The notes under the pieces: model-generated
Told to the model about the DNA's origin: nothing
The model's input: the letters and a program-made list of their open reading frames with translations, nothing else
Databases searched by the model: none
In this document: positions 19,330 through 28,677 of the stretch, piece after piece
How positions within the stretch are numbered: position 1 is the stretch's first letter
How the letters are laid out: the number at the start of each line of letters is the position of its first letter
Origin: Paenibacillus humicus NBRC 102415
GTDB lineage: Bacteria > Bacillota > Bacilli > Paenibacillales > Paenibacillaceae
Reading direction: 5' to 3'
Assembly (NCBI RefSeq): GCF_004000905.1
Contig: NZ_BIMD01000002.1
Location: 1 to 64,000 of the forward strand
Length of the DNA: 64,000 nt
Translations under genes and position numbers: made by a program

Positions 19330-21510
19330 ATGATTATGCTGGAGGAAGCGCGCGATTTGCTGAAACGCGTCTACGGCTACGATTCATTCCGGCAGGGGCA
19401 GGAGGATATCATCGCGGCTATTACGGGAGGCAGCGATACGCTGGCGATTCTGCCTACCGGCGGCGGCAAGTCGGTCTGTTATCAGATTCCGGCGATGCTG
19501 CTTGCCGGCACGACCATCGTCGTCTCGCCGCTCATCTCCCTGATGAAGGATCAGGTCGACGCCTTGCGCAGGGTCGGCGTTCCGGCCGCCTTCCTCAACA
19601 GCTCTCTCGGCGCTGCCGAATACCGCGAGGTGCTGAGGGCCGCCTTGAACGGCGAATACAAGCTGCTGTACGTGGCTCCGGAGCGGCTCGACGCTCCCAT
19701 GTTCGGGGAGCTGTCGGAGCGGATGCGCATTCCGCTCATCGCGATCGACGAGGCTCACTGCGTGTCCCAGTGGGGGCATGATTTCCGCCCGAGCTACCGG
19801 CAGCTGGCCGGCTGGATCACGCGGATGGAGGACCGCCCGCTCGTCGCCGCCTTCACGGCGACGGCGACGCCGGAAGTCTCGCGCGATATCGCGGACATGC
19901 TCGCCCTGCGCGATCCGAGCATCTTCATCAACGGCTTCGCCAGGGAGAACCTGTCGCTGTCGGTCGTCAGCGGCGCCGACAAGAAACGGTTTCTGACCCG
20001 CTTCCTGCAGGAGCGCCCGGATCAGTCGGGCATCATCTATGCCGCGACGCGCAAGGAGACGGAGGCTGTCCACGCGGAGCTGCTGCGCCAAGGCATACCC
20101 GCCGGCAAATACCATGGCGGCCTTGGCGACGAGGAGCGCGCCGATGCGCAGGAGAAATTCCGCTTCGACGAGACGCGCGTCATGGTCGCCACCAATGCCT
20201 TCGGCATGGGCATCGACAAGCCGAACGTCCGCTTCGTCCTGCACTGGCAGATGCCCGGCGATCTGGAATCCTACTACCAGGAGGCGGGACGTGCCGGACG
20301 CGACGGCGAGGAGAGCGAATGCCTCCTCTTGTTCGAGCCGCAGGATGTGCAGATCCAGCGCTTCCTCATCGAGCAGGGAGCGGGCGACGACGGACGCAAG
20401 AGCGTGCAGCTGTCCAAGCTGTATTCCATGATGAACTATGCCCGTACGGAACGCTGCCTGCAGCAGTTCATCGTCGACTATTTCGGCGAGAAGGGCGTGC
20501 AGCCTTGCGGCAAATGCGCCAACTGCCTCGACAAGAGCGAGCGGCTCGACATGACCTCCGAGGCTCAAAAGGCGCTCAGCTGCGTCGGCCGCATGAAAGG
20601 GCGCTTCGGCGTCGCGATGGCGGCGAAGGTGCTGAAGGGCTCCCGCGACAAGAAGATCATCCAGTTCGGGCTGGACCGGCTGTCCACCTACGGCCTCATG
20701 AGGGAATGGCCGGAGAAGGAAGTCTCCGACTGGCTCTACTGGCTCGTCGCCGAAGGCTACCTCCGCATGAGCGAGGGCCAGTATCCGACGGTGTCGCTGA
20801 CGGCGGAGGCGCTGCCGGTGCTCGAGGGCAGCAAGACGGTCGTGCGCCGCAAGATCACGACGGTACGAAAGGCCGCCCAGAGCGGCGGAGGCGAGTCCTC
20901 GCCGCTGTTCGAGGCGCTGCGCGACTGGCGCCGGGCAGCCGCTGCCCGCGAGGGCGTGCCGCCGTTCATGCTCTTCTTCGACGCGACGCTGCGCGAGCTG
21001 GCGGCGGCGCGGCCGTCGTCGATGGACGAGCTGATGAGCGTGAAAGGAATCGGCGCCGCCAAGGCGGGCAAGTACGGCGAGGAGCTGCTCGCGATCACGT
21101 CCGGAGCGGCCGCGGATCTCTCCGGAGAGCCGGATCTGTTCAGCCGGGGTGGAGGCGCGCAGCCGCCGTCCGGCTCCGCCAGGCGGACCGGCGATGCGGC
21201 CTCGGGCGGAGCGGGCAGCCATACCGCCACCTACGACCTGTTCGCGGCCGGCAAGGATGTGGAGGAAATCGCGCAGGAGCGCGGTCTCAGCCGCGTAACG
21301 GTGGAGAACCATCTCATGCGCTGCGCGGACGAGGGAGCCGAGCTGGACTGGAGCCGGATCATTCCCGAGGAGCAGGAGCCGCTCATTCTCGAGGCGGTGC
21401 AGCGGCTTGGCGGCGACAAGCTGCGTCCGCTCAAGGATGCCCTGCCGCCGGAGGTGGACTATTTCGCCATCCATGGCGTGCTCCGCAAGCATGGCATCAG
21501 CAAAAGCTAG
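19330..21510 (+). CDS. recQ: ATP-dependent DNA helicase RecQ
   Basis: A 726-residue superfamily-2 helicase for recombination repair. Motif I is ILPTGGGKSVCYQIP, motif II IAIDEAHCVSQWGHDFRPSY, then FTATATPEVSRDI, and QEAGRAGRDGEESECLL in motif VI. The four-cysteine zinc site includes PCGKCANCLD, followed by a winged-helix RQC domain, an HRDC domain (residues about 530-600) and a C-terminal helix-turn-helix (EEIAQERGLSRVTVENHL) as in long Bacillota RecQ proteins. The ATG at 19330 follows GAAGGGGG and aligns with the family start. A terminator lies at 21606-21649. Confidence 0.96.
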   Translation: MIMLEEARDLLKRVYGYDSFRQGQEDIIAAITGGSDTLAILPTGGGKSVCYQIPAMLLAGTTIVVSPLISLMKDQVDALRRVGVPAAFLNSSLGAAEYREVLRAALNGEYKLLYVAPERLDAPMFGELSERMRIPLIAIDEAHCVSQWGHDFRPSYRQLAGWITRMEDRPLVAAFTATATPEVSRDIADMLALRDPSIFINGFARENLSLSVVSGADKKRFLTRFLQERPDQSGIIYAATRKETEAVHAELLRQGIPAGKYHGGLGDEERADAQEKFRFDETRVMVATNAFGMGIDKPNVRFVLHWQMPGDLESYYQEAGRAGRDGEESECLLLFEPQDVQIQRFLIEQGAGDDGRKSVQLSKLYSMMNYARTERCLQQFIVDYFGEKGVQPCGKCANCLDKSERLDMTSEAQKALSCVGRMKGRFGVAMAAKVLKGSRDKKIIQFGLDRLSTYGLMREWPEKEVSDWLYWLVAEGYLRMSEGQYPTVSLTAEALPVLEGSKTVVRRKITTVRKAAQSGGGESSPLFEALRDWRRAAAAREGVPPFMLFFDATLRELAAARPSSMDELMSVKGIGAAKAGKYGEELLAITSGAAADLSGEPDLFSRGGGAQPPSGSARRTGDAASGGAGSHTATYDLFAAGKDVEEIAQERGLSRVTVENHLMRCADEGAELDWSRIIPEEQEPLILEAVQRLGGDKLRPLKDALPPEVDYFAIHGVLRKHGISKS

Positions 21511-21605
21511 CCGGCATGCCTGCCGATCGGCAGCGGAAGCTTACGCTCGGCGAGAGCCGGCTGCGTCTACAGCGGCAAGGCCGCAAAAAGTAAGGTTCGC
21601 AGAAA

Positions 21606-21649
21606 AGAGCGGTCCGGAAGGGGGGGAGCCCCGGCGGACTGCTCTTTTT
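21606..21649 (+). terminator. Rho-independent terminator after recQ
   Basis: AGAGCGGTCCG (21606) pairs with CGGACTGCTCT (21635) with one G-U pair and runs into TTTTTG. The rest of the 346-base gap holds AT-rich DNA and the next promoter. Confidence 0.75.
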
Positions 21650-21797
21650 GATGGAAAGGGTCCCTTGAAAAGCCGGCTTCCATAGCTCTGATGTGCTTAA
21701 ATCCGGAGCGGGAAGGCGGTGAAGGGGAAAGAAAGAGAAGAAAATAAAAGCCAGAGCAAGCGTTAAGGCGTTTTATGCGCTTTTTCGCAGGTTAGTT

Positions 21798-21826
21798 TTG
21801 TAAAGCGAACATTGATTTAGTATACT
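21798..21826 (+). promoter_or_regulatory. SigA-type promoter for the membrane protein gene
   Basis: TTGTAA and TATACT are 17 bases apart, 30 bases before the next start. Confidence 0.65.
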
Positions 21827-21856
21827 GAACGTTAGATAGGCCAAGGAGGTAAATAA

Positions 21857-22282
21857 ATGAATTCCATCATGATTTTTCTGCATGTGCTCGGGGCGGGAGG
21901 AGTCGGCTTCTACCTGATTCTTCCGTTCCTCGTAGGCCGTGCATCCCGCCTCGCGGGAGCGGGACAGCAAGGGCTGGCCGAAGGGCTGATCGCCGGCAAC
22001 CGGATCGCCCAGTATTTCCTGATCCTGCAGTTCCTGACGGGCGGCTACTTGATCTCCCAGGCGGATTACACCGTGCTGTGGATGGTCCTGGTCATCGTGC
22101 TGTTCCTCGCCATCGCGGCGCTCGGCGGCATCCAGACCAAACCGCTGAAGCGGATCGTCAGCCAGATTCAGGCCGGCCAGAGCGCTACGGCGGAGATCGG
22201 CAAAGTACGCATGTTCAGCTTCATTTTGCTCGTTCTTTATATCGTGACGCTTTACCTAATGGTGAATCCTTTCTACAAATGA
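21857..22282 (+). CDS. Small four-helix integral membrane protein
   Basis: A 141-residue protein with hydrophobic segments near residues 2-26 (IMIFLHVLGAGGVGFYLILP), 48-66, 72-92 (VLWMVLVIVLFLAIAALGG) and 118-136 (FSFILLVLYIVTLYLMV). The early His in FLHVLGAGG and the general plan resemble DUF2269/CopD-like small membrane proteins, but I cannot place it firmly. AAGGAGGT precedes the ATG and it has its own promoter. The 63-base gap to kdgK leaves read-through possible. Function unknown. Confidence 0.7.
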   Translation: MNSIMIFLHVLGAGGVGFYLILPFLVGRASRLAGAGQQGLAEGLIAGNRIAQYFLILQFLTGGYLISQADYTVLWMVLVIVLFLAIAALGGIQTKPLKRIVSQIQAGQSATAEIGKVRMFSFILLVLYIVTLYLMVNPFYK

Positions 22283-22344
22283 TTCACCCGACGGCCTGAC
22301 CATGCCTGATTGGCGGCAACATCCAGTGACAGGGGGAGCGGCAA

Positions 22345-23301
22345 ATGGACAACAGAACTCCGGAGCTGCTTACGTTCGGAGAGAGCATGGCGCTGTTCAT
22401 GCCTGCCGAGCAGCGCACGCTGGAGCATGCTTCTACGCTCGAGATCGCCTTCGGAGGCGCCGAGAGTAATACGGCGATCGGCGCTGCGCGGCTCGGCTGC
22501 AGCGTCGGATGGTTCGGCGCCCTCGGCGACGATCCGTTCGGGAGGAGAATCCGTAAGGCGCTGCGGGGCGAAGGCGTCGATGTATCGAGGGCGGCCCTCA
22601 GCAAGGAAGCTCCGACGGGAATGATGTTCCGCGAGGAAGAGGCCGGACGGCTCGCCGTCCACTATTCCCGCAAAGGCTCCGCGGCGAGCAGGATGCGGCC
22701 GGATCATTTGGATGGCGCTTACATAAGCGGAGCCCGTCTGCTGCATCTGACGGGCATCACGATGGCGCTGTCGGCCGAAGCCCGCGAGACTGCGTTCCGA
22801 GCGATGGAAATCGCAGCGGGGGCGGGAGTCAAGATCAGCTTCGACCCGAACCTCCGGCTCAAGCTATGGTCGGTGGACGAAGCGAGGGACAGCATCCTGC
22901 GGGCGGCTGCGATGGCGGATTATTTCCTCCCGGGCTGGGACGAGCTCAAGCTTCTCTACGATACGGAGGACGAAGCCCGCATCCTGTCGCGCTTGGCCGA
23001 GCTGAAGGCGGTCACGATCATCAAAGGCAAGGACGGCGCTTCGCTCCTCCTGGAGAACGGGGCCGCAGAGGCGATTCCTTTCTATCCGGCGGACAAGGTC
23101 GTCGATACGGTCGGAGCCGGAGACGGCTTCGGCGCGGGCTTCCTCGCCGGCCTGCTGAAGGGCATGGGCGCCCGCGAAGCGGCGAGGATCGCCAGCATTT
23201 GCGGCTCTCTTGTCGTGCAGGGAAGAGGAGACTGGGAAGCGCTGCCGAGCTGGGCAGCAGTCCAGCAGCGGCTGGATAATTCGGTATGGGTGGAGCGTTG
23301 A
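22345..23301 (+). CDS. kdgK: PfkB-family sugar kinase, 2-keto-3-deoxygluconate kinase-like
   Basis: A 318-residue ribokinase-fold enzyme. LLTFGESMALFMP at the N-terminus, FGGAESNTAIGAARLG, FDPNLRLKLW and the C-terminal anion hole DTVGAGDGFGAGF with the catalytic Asp are typical of 2-dehydro-3-deoxygluconokinase, which phosphorylates KDG in hexuronate and pectin breakdown. The closely related fructokinases cannot be ruled out. A DeoR-type regulator begins 4 bases after its stop, so kinase and regulator form one unit. No KDPG aldolase or isomerase is adjacent. Confidence 0.75.
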   Translation: MDNRTPELLTFGESMALFMPAEQRTLEHASTLEIAFGGAESNTAIGAARLGCSVGWFGALGDDPFGRRIRKALRGEGVDVSRAALSKEAPTGMMFREEEAGRLAVHYSRKGSAASRMRPDHLDGAYISGARLLHLTGITMALSAEARETAFRAMEIAAGAGVKISFDPNLRLKLWSVDEARDSILRAAAMADYFLPGWDELKLLYDTEDEARILSRLAELKAVTIIKGKDGASLLLENGAAEAIPFYPADKVVDTVGAGDGFGAGFLAGLLKGMGAREAARIASICGSLVVQGRGDWEALPSWAAVQQRLDNSVWVER

Positions 23302-23305
23302 TCCG

Positions 23306-24121
23306 ATGACGGAATTACCGAACAAGGGCGAGCGGCGGCGGGACGGCATCCTGACCGTGCTCAAGCAGCAGGGACGCATAACGATCTCCGAGATCGTAGA
23401 GAAGTTCGGCTGCTCCGAGGCGACGGCGCGGCGGGATCTGGAGCTGCTGGAACGCACCGGACCGCTCGTGCGCACGATCGGAGGGGCCATGTACGACGGC
23501 ATGAATCCCGTCCGGGACAGCTCCTTCGCCGAGCGGCAAGGCATCTCCCTGCTCGAGAAGGAGCATATTGCACAGGAAGCCGCAAGGCATATCGTGGAGG
23601 GGGATGTGGTCGGCCTCTCCGGAGGAACGACCAATTACCTCATCGCCAAGCTGCTCAAGACCCGCAAGGGCATCACGGTCGTGACCAATGCGGTGAACAT
23701 TGCGATGGAGCTTGCGGGAAGCGAGATCCAGGTCGTCGTAACCGGCGGCATGATGCGGCACAACAGCTTCGAGCTGTGCGGCCCGCTTGGGGAAGGCATG
23801 GTGTCCCATCTCAATATCGGCAAGATGTTCATCGGCGTCGACGGCATATCGGAGAATGGCGGCATCACGACCTACTCGGAGCAGGAAGCCCAAATCGCCA
23901 AGGCGCTGATGAGCCGGTCCCAGATTACGTACGCGGTCTTCGACCAGAGCAAGGTGGGCCGGACATCCCTGTTCTCCATCGCCCAGCTCAAGGATCTGGA
24001 GGCGGTCATCACAGACCGCCATCTTCACGGGAGCCTGGCCGATGCGGCCCGGCGCTGCGGCGTCGCGGTCTATGTGGCCGGCGAAGCCGAAGATGAGGAC
24101 GAAGCCGCGGAACAAGGCTGA
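23306..24121 (+). CDS. DeoR-family transcriptional repressor of sugar metabolism
   Basis: A 271-residue regulator. The N-terminal winged helix reads RRDGILTVLKQQGRITISEI then CSEATARRDLELLE, the DeoR helix-turn-helix signature. The C-terminal DeoRC sugar-phosphate sensor domain has LSGGTTNYLIAK, VVTNAVNIAMEL, VTGGMMRHNSFELCGPL and FIGVDGISENGG. Such proteins release DNA when they bind a phosphorylated sugar. It is coupled to the upstream kdgK-like gene and may control that unit, the convergent nagBA genes, or both; the sequence does not decide. A terminator follows. Confidence 0.85.
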   Translation: MTELPNKGERRRDGILTVLKQQGRITISEIVEKFGCSEATARRDLELLERTGPLVRTIGGAMYDGMNPVRDSSFAERQGISLLEKEHIAQEAARHIVEGDVVGLSGGTTNYLIAKLLKTRKGITVVTNAVNIAMELAGSEIQVVVTGGMMRHNSFELCGPLGEGMVSHLNIGKMFIGVDGISENGGITTYSEQEAQIAKALMSRSQITYAVFDQSKVGRTSLFSIAQLKDLEAVITDRHLHGSLADAARRCGVAVYVAGEAEDEDEAAEQG

Positions 24122-24186
24122 AGCGGAATCGACGGCAAAAGGCTGTAGAGATTGGACCGCTCGGCTGTGCACGCATTTTCAATCGA

Positions 24187-24221
24187 TAAAACCCCGGAGC
24201 GTCCTCGCTCCGGGGTTTTGT
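24187..24221 (+). terminator. Terminator after the DeoR-family gene
   Basis: AAAACCCCGGAGC pairs with GCTCCGGGGTTTTG across a short loop, with As before and Ts after, so it can work on both strands. Confidence 0.8.
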
Positions 24222-24233
24222 TCCTTCTAAACG

Positions 24234-24263
24234 TGAAAAGGCGGCCTGTTGGCACAGGCCGCC
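24234..24263 (-). terminator. Terminator after nagA
   Basis: A 10-bp stem, GGCGGCCTGT with ACAGGCCGCC, loop 4. On the reverse strand it is followed by TTTTCACG, which fits nagA termination. Confidence 0.7.
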
Positions 24264-24286
24264 TGCAGTTTAAAAAGGAAATAAGG

Positions 24287-25456
24287 TCAACGCTCGTAGA
24301 CCGCCTCGCCGCCGACCCAGGTCGCCGCGACATCGAGGCTCTCGTCAAGCAGCACGAGATCGGCCCACTTGCCTTCGGCGATGCTGCCGGTCTGGGCGGA
24401 CATGCCGAGCAGCGCGGCGGGGTTGCCGCTGCACAGCCGGCTCACCATCGGCACGCTCCAGCCGCTGGCTTCCTTGAACAGGCGGAGCGCGCCGGCCATC
24501 GTGAGCGTGCTGCCGGCCAGATTGCCGGCTCCGGTCAGGCGGCAGATGCCGTTCTTCATCGTCACCGGCTGGCCGCCGAGCTCATACTGGCCGTCGGACA
24601 GTCCGGCCGCCGAGATCGCATCCGTAATGAGCGAAAGCTTGTCGGCCGGCTTGGCGCGGGCGAGCAGCCGCATCGCGGCCGGATGCACGTGATGTCCGTC
24701 CGCGATGAGCTCCGCATGGATGCGGTCATCCGTGAGGATGGCTCCGACCGTGCCCGGCTCGCGGTGATGGAGGCCGCGGCTCGCGTTGAACGCATGGACC
24801 GCGCTGCGGAGGCCGGCGTCCGCAGCCGCCTCCACCTGGTCATAAGTGGCATCCGTATGGGCGGCGGCGGCGATGATGCCATGCTCCGACAGCCAGGCGA
24901 TCAATTCGATGGAGCCGGCCAGCTCCGGAGCGAGCGACAGCTGCTTGATCAGCCCCGGATAAGACGCATTCCATTGCTGCAGCCATTCGAGCCGGGGATC
25001 GACGCGGAATTCGGGGTTCTGGGCGCCCATCCATTTGGGGCTGAGGAACGGCCCCTCCAGATGCACCCCGCCGATCCGAGCATGCGGCATCGGGGCGCTG
25101 CGGTATTCGTCGGCCGCTTCGAGGACGCGGGAGATCTGCTGCTCCGAAGCCGTCATCGTCGTGGCGAGCAGCGTCGTCGTTCCATGCGAGGCGTGGAACT
25201 TCGTAATCGTATCGTAGGCTTCCTGCGTGGCGTCCATGAAGTCGGCTCCGTAGCCGCCGTGGACATGCAGATCGATGAAGCCGGGGAGCAGCCAGCCCCC
25301 GCGGCCGTCGACCGTCGCAATATTGGTATCGGTATCGGTATCGCCCTGCCCGTCCGGCTCGATGGCCGCGATGCGGCCGTTCTTGACGGTGACGGAGCCG
25401 TATACCGCTTCATCGCCGACGGCGATATTCACATGGCTGACGCGAAAGTGCTGCAT
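24287..25456 (-). CDS. nagA: N-acetylglucosamine-6-phosphate deacetylase
   Basis: A 389-residue amidohydrolase removing acetate from GlcNAc-6-P, feeding cell-wall or chitin sugars to NagB. GFIDLHVHGGYGADFMD holds the first metal histidines; GVHLEGPFLSP supplies the metal Glu; AAAAHTDATYDQ and HAFNASRGLHHREPGT follow; SLITDAISAAGL holds the catalytic Asp. Length is normal. Residues 39-45 (DTDTDTN) come from a short in-gene GGTATC repeat. Its start lies inside nagB's end (28-base overlap), so the two are coupled. Confidence 0.95.
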   Translation of the reverse strand: MQHFRVSHVNIAVGDEAVYGSVTVKNGRIAAIEPDGQGDTDTDTNIATVDGRGGWLLPGFIDLHVHGGYGADFMDATQEAYDTITKFHASHGTTTLLATTMTASEQQISRVLEAADEYRSAPMPHARIGGVHLEGPFLSPKWMGAQNPEFRVDPRLEWLQQWNASYPGLIKQLSLAPELAGSIELIAWLSEHGIIAAAAHTDATYDQVEAAADAGLRSAVHAFNASRGLHHREPGTVGAILTDDRIHAELIADGHHVHPAAMRLLARAKPADKLSLITDAISAAGLSDGQYELGGQPVTMKNGICRLTGAGNLAGSTLTMAGALRLFKEASGWSVPMVSRLCSGNPAALLGMSAQTGSIAEGKWADLVLLDESLDVAATWVGGEAVYER

Positions 25457-26196
25457 CCTTCATTCCCTCCTGTTGCCAGCAAGCTTGCCGCCTCCCGATC
25501 GAGCAGAACCGTTACCCGCGCATGGGTCTGCAGCAGGGAAGCGGGGCAGTCGGTCGTAACCGGGCCGGTCAGCGCGCGCTTCACGATATCGGCCTTGTCC
25601 GCGCCGCGCACGACGAGCAGGATGCGATGGGCCTTCAGAATGGAGCCCACTCCCATCGTGACCGCTTGGCGGGGCACCTCGTCGATGGAGGAGAAGAACC
25701 GCGCATTGGCTTCGCGGGTCGCTTCGTCCAGCGTCACGACATGGGTGCCGGCGCTGAGCTGGCTGTCCGGCTCGTTGAAGCCGATGTGGCCGTTATGGCC
25801 GAGCCCGAGCAGCTGCAGATCGACGCCCGCCTGCTCCAGCATGGCGTCATAGGCGGCGCAGTGGGCTTCCAGGTCGCCCGACATGCCGTCCGGCAGGAAG
25901 GTCCGATTCAGCGGAATATCGATCTTGGAGAACAGATGCTGGTTCATGTAATAAGCGTAGCTCTGCTCGTTGTCCGGCGTCAATCCCACATACTCGTCGA
26001 GATTGTAGGTCGAGACGGATTTGAAGGAAATTCCGGAGCGGGCGGCCGTATCGACGAGGCTCCGGTAAATGCCCACCGGCGTCGATCCGGTAGCCAGGCC
26101 GAGAACGGCATTCGGCTTGGCGGCGACGAGCTCCGCAATGAGCGAGGCTGCAGCGGCATCCAGGTCTTTGTTATCTTGAAATACGCGAATTTCCAT
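25429..26196 (-). CDS. nagB: Glucosamine-6-phosphate deaminase
   Basis: A 255-residue isomerase-deaminase converting glucosamine-6-P to fructose-6-P and ammonia. GLATGSTPVGIYRSL binds phosphate, TYNLDEYVGL carries the catalytic Asp, LGLGHNGHIGFNEP holds the catalytic histidine region, and TMGVGSILKAHRILLVV follows. The protein is slightly longer at the C-terminus than the usual 240 or so residues, in the part overlapping nagA. It is the first gene of the reverse-strand nagB-nagA unit. The 255-base gap upstream holds a short AT-rich stretch with the palindrome ATGATCAT, a possible operator but unproven. Confidence 0.95.
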   Translation of the reverse strand: MEIRVFQDNKDLDAAAASLIAELVAAKPNAVLGLATGSTPVGIYRSLVDTAARSGISFKSVSTYNLDEYVGLTPDNEQSYAYYMNQHLFSKIDIPLNRTFLPDGMSGDLEAHCAAYDAMLEQAGVDLQLLGLGHNGHIGFNEPDSQLSAGTHVVTLDEATREANARFFSSIDEVPRQAVTMGVGSILKAHRILLVVRGADKADIVKRALTGPVTTDCPASLLQTHARVTVLLDREAASLLATGGNEGCSTFASAM

Positions 26197-26451
26197 GATC
26201 GTTCATCCTCCCTGTCAGCGGCAGTTCGTTTTCTTTCAGTCTACGCTTTTTTTGATTCGATGACAATGAAAATGATCATAACGCACATAAAAATGAGCAA
26301 TACAATCAATGGAAAGAATTGCCCCGGCCTGTTTGCCCAGCAGGTCCGCCCGGGGTATGATAAGAAGAATGACTAGCGGAAAAAGACAATCGATCACAAT
26401 CGACTAGGGCAGCAACCGCGTTCGATATAGCGATAATGAAGGAGTCTTAGG

Positions 26452-27522
26452 ATGAGCAGCTCACGATATCAGGATACTTCCGGCGGCGGGACGGAGCAGC
26501 GCAAGGCCGAGCATATCCGCATCTGCCTCGAGGAGCAGGTGCAGGGAACGGGTGCCGGCAACGGACTGGACCGTTACCGCTTCCTTCATAACGCCTTGCC
26601 CGAGCTGGACTGGGCGAGCGTTTCTTTGGATACGGACTGGCTGGGCATTCGCATGAAGGCGCCGCTGCTCGTGAGCTCGATGACGGGCGGGACGGACGAG
26701 GCGGGCCGAATCAACCGGGGTCTTGCCGAAGCTGCCGAGGCGCGCGGATGGGCGATCGGGCTGGGCTCGATGAGAGCCGTATGGGAGAAGCCCGAGCTGG
26801 CCGATTCGTTCCGGGTCCGTCGGGAGGCGCCGAGCGTGCCGATCATCGCCAATGTCGGAGCGGTGCAGCTCAATTACGGGCTCGATGCCGATGCCTGCCG
26901 CAGGCTTGTCGAAGCCGCGGAGGCGGATGCTCTCGTGCTGCATCTCAATTCCCTGCAGGAAGTGTTCCAGCCGGAAGGCGATACCCGATTCTCCGGCTTG
27001 CTGGCAGCGATTGAGACGCTCTGCCGGCATGCGGGCGTGCCGGTCGGCGTGAAGGAGGTCGGCTGGGGCATCGATCCGGACACCGCCGTCCGCCTGGCGG
27101 AAGCCGGCGCCTCCTTCATTGACGCCGCCGGCGCAGGAGGCACCTCCTGGAGCCAAGTCGAGAAGCATCGCTCGCGCAGCCCTCTTCGCGCCCAGGCGGC
27201 CGAAGCGTTCGCCGATTGGGGAATTCCGACGGCGGAGTCCGTCCTCGGAATCCGCCGCCGGCTGCCCGGCATGAAGCTTATCGCTTCAGGCGGATTGGCC
27301 AATGGAGTCGAAGCGGCCAAGGCGATCGCGCTTGGAGCCGATCTTGCGGGCTACGGCCGGGCGCTGCTGCCGGGCGCCGCAAGCGGAGCGGATGCGGCGC
27401 AAGCCATCGCCGGCCAAATGGAGAGGATCGAGTTCGAGCTGCGGACGGCGATGTTCGGCATCGGCGCCGGAACGCTTGAGCAGCTTCGCGGCCATGAACG
27501 GCTGAAGCCTGTCCACCCTTGA
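26452..27522 (+). CDS. fni: Isopentenyl-diphosphate delta-isomerase, type 2
   Basis: A 356-residue FMN-dependent TIM-barrel enzyme interconverting IPP and DMAPP. QRKAEHIRICLEE and LDRYRFLHNALPELD at the N-terminus, LVSSMTGGT, GLGSMRAV, IANVGAVQLNYG, LHLNSLQEVFQPEGD, VKEVGWGI, DAAGAGGTSW and IASGGLANG are all type-2 isomerase motifs; the Gln and Glu in LQEVFQPEGD serve catalysis and Mg binding. It stands alone, while another pathway gene (ispG) lies at 47681. A stem across its stop codon may end the message. Confidence 0.93.
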   Translation: MSSSRYQDTSGGGTEQRKAEHIRICLEEQVQGTGAGNGLDRYRFLHNALPELDWASVSLDTDWLGIRMKAPLLVSSMTGGTDEAGRINRGLAEAAEARGWAIGLGSMRAVWEKPELADSFRVRREAPSVPIIANVGAVQLNYGLDADACRRLVEAAEADALVLHLNSLQEVFQPEGDTRFSGLLAAIETLCRHAGVPVGVKEVGWGIDPDTAVRLAEAGASFIDAAGAGGTSWSQVEKHRSRSPLRAQAAEAFADWGIPTAESVLGIRRRLPGMKLIASGGLANGVEAAKAIALGADLAGYGRALLPGAASGADAAQAIAGQMERIEFELRTAMFGIGAGTLEQLRGHERLKPVHP

Positions 27523-27540
27523 CGAGGGAGGACAGGCTTC
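27504..27540 (+). terminator. Hairpin over the end of fni
   Basis: GAAGCCTGTCC (27504) and GGACAGGCTTC (27530) form an 11-bp perfect stem spanning the stop codon. Only TTC follows, so termination strength is uncertain. Confidence 0.6.
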
Positions 27541-27564
27541 TTCAATTCCAGATCGGTACCCGGT

Positions 27565-28677
27565 CTATTTGATCAATCCCGTCCCTTGGATTTTCACCTT
27601 CGCCTGAATTTCGAATTTGAGCCTCGGATACATCTCCAGCCACTCCTGATAGGCTCGGGAGCTGAGATGAGTAGCCCGGTAGCGGAGGCCGAAGCCGAAC
27701 GGGTCGACGCCTGCCTTCTGGATTTTTTGGAAGAGGGCCATCGCATCCTTCTCGAGGTCGCGCTCGAACATTTTCTGCAGCTCGCCCCAATCCTGGTTGA
27801 ACACATTGTTCGGCGCTTCCTCGATCGCGCCTGCTATGTTCACCTTCATCTTCAGGATTCCGTTGCTGCTGACCGTATAGCGAGAGGAAATATCGGTCGC
27901 GGTGAGGATGATGGGATGGCCGTCAAGCTTGGTTTTGATGATGGAGTTCACATACTGCTGGTCCAGCTGGTTGAACAGCTGGGTTTCCTCCGGCGTGAGA
28001 ATGGTTCGGACCTTGGTTTTGTCCAGAAGAGCGAGGCGGTCGACTTCATATCCGTTGCCGGTCGTGCGGATGACGGGAAGATAGGGATCCATCCCTCTCT
28101 CCGTCCTTCTGCGCTGCAGATCGAACAGATGCTCCGTGCGGATATAGGAAGAGCGGGTGCCGTCCCCTCCGAAGGTAAGAAACAGCGAGTTGCCGGAGTA
28201 CCTTTCGGACAGGGGCATTTTCTGCAAAATGTCGTATCCCTGGCTGCCGGCCATGGCGACATACGCCGAGCCTTGAATATCGCGGCGCCGGACCATCCAG
28301 TCCACCGCATCGCTGATATCGTCATGGCTGAGCTTCTTCCCGAGCACGAACATTTTGCAATGCCCCAGATCGAGCTCCTTGTCCAGCAAGGCTTTGATCC
28401 GCCGGACGCCTTCCGATATTTCGGCCGCTTCGATCGTTTCCACCTGCGATTTTTCCATGCCGGGCTCGATTTTGGAATTCGGGATCGACAGGCGGAGCGT
28501 AATGCGGTAAGGCTTCTGCTCGCTGCCGGACTTGTCGATCGCCACGGCGACGACAAAAAAACGCTTGTCGATATCGACGAAACCGCATCCTCCGAGCGGC
28601 AGCAGGAGCAGCGCCATAACGGCCAGCAGCCAGGATCGGAGCGGCATCATCCTCTTGCGTGCCGCACGGCTCTTCAT
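27565..28677 (-). CDS. gerC: Spore germination protein GerC family lipoprotein
   Basis: A 370-residue lipoprotein. A basic N-terminus, a hydrophobic helix and the lipobox LGGC with the lipidated Cys at residue 31 indicate export and anchoring in the spore inner membrane. FFVVAVAIDKS and SEGVRRIKALLDKELDLGHC follow the Ger(x)C family pattern. Together with the A and B subunits it forms a nutrient germinant receptor. ATG 28677 overlaps the gerB stop by 3 bases; an upstream frame extension has no support. It is the last gene of the gerA-gerB-gerC operon. Which germinant is sensed cannot be inferred. Confidence 0.9.
   Translation of the reverse strand: MKSRAARKRMMPLRSWLLAVMALLLLPLGGCGFVDIDKRFFVVAVAIDKSGSEQKPYRITLRLSIPNSKIEPGMEKSQVETIEAAEISEGVRRIKALLDKELDLGHCKMFVLGKKLSHDDISDAVDWMVRRRDIQGSAYVAMAGSQGYDILQKMPLSERYSGNSLFLTFGGDGTRSSYIRTEHLFDLQRRRTERGMDPYLPVIRTTGNGYEVDRLALLDKTKVRTILTPEETQLFNQLDQQYVNSIIKTKLDGHPIILTATDISSRYTVSSNGILKMKVNIAGAIEEAPNNVFNQDWGELQKMFERDLEKDAMALFQKIQKAGVDPFGFGLRYRATHLSSRAYQEWLEMYPRLKFEIQAKVKIQGTGLIK

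Noticed and set aside
24152-25852. A 566-codon forward frame opposite nagA and nagB
   Set aside because: It is antisense to two well-defined enzymes and begins in the terminator region.
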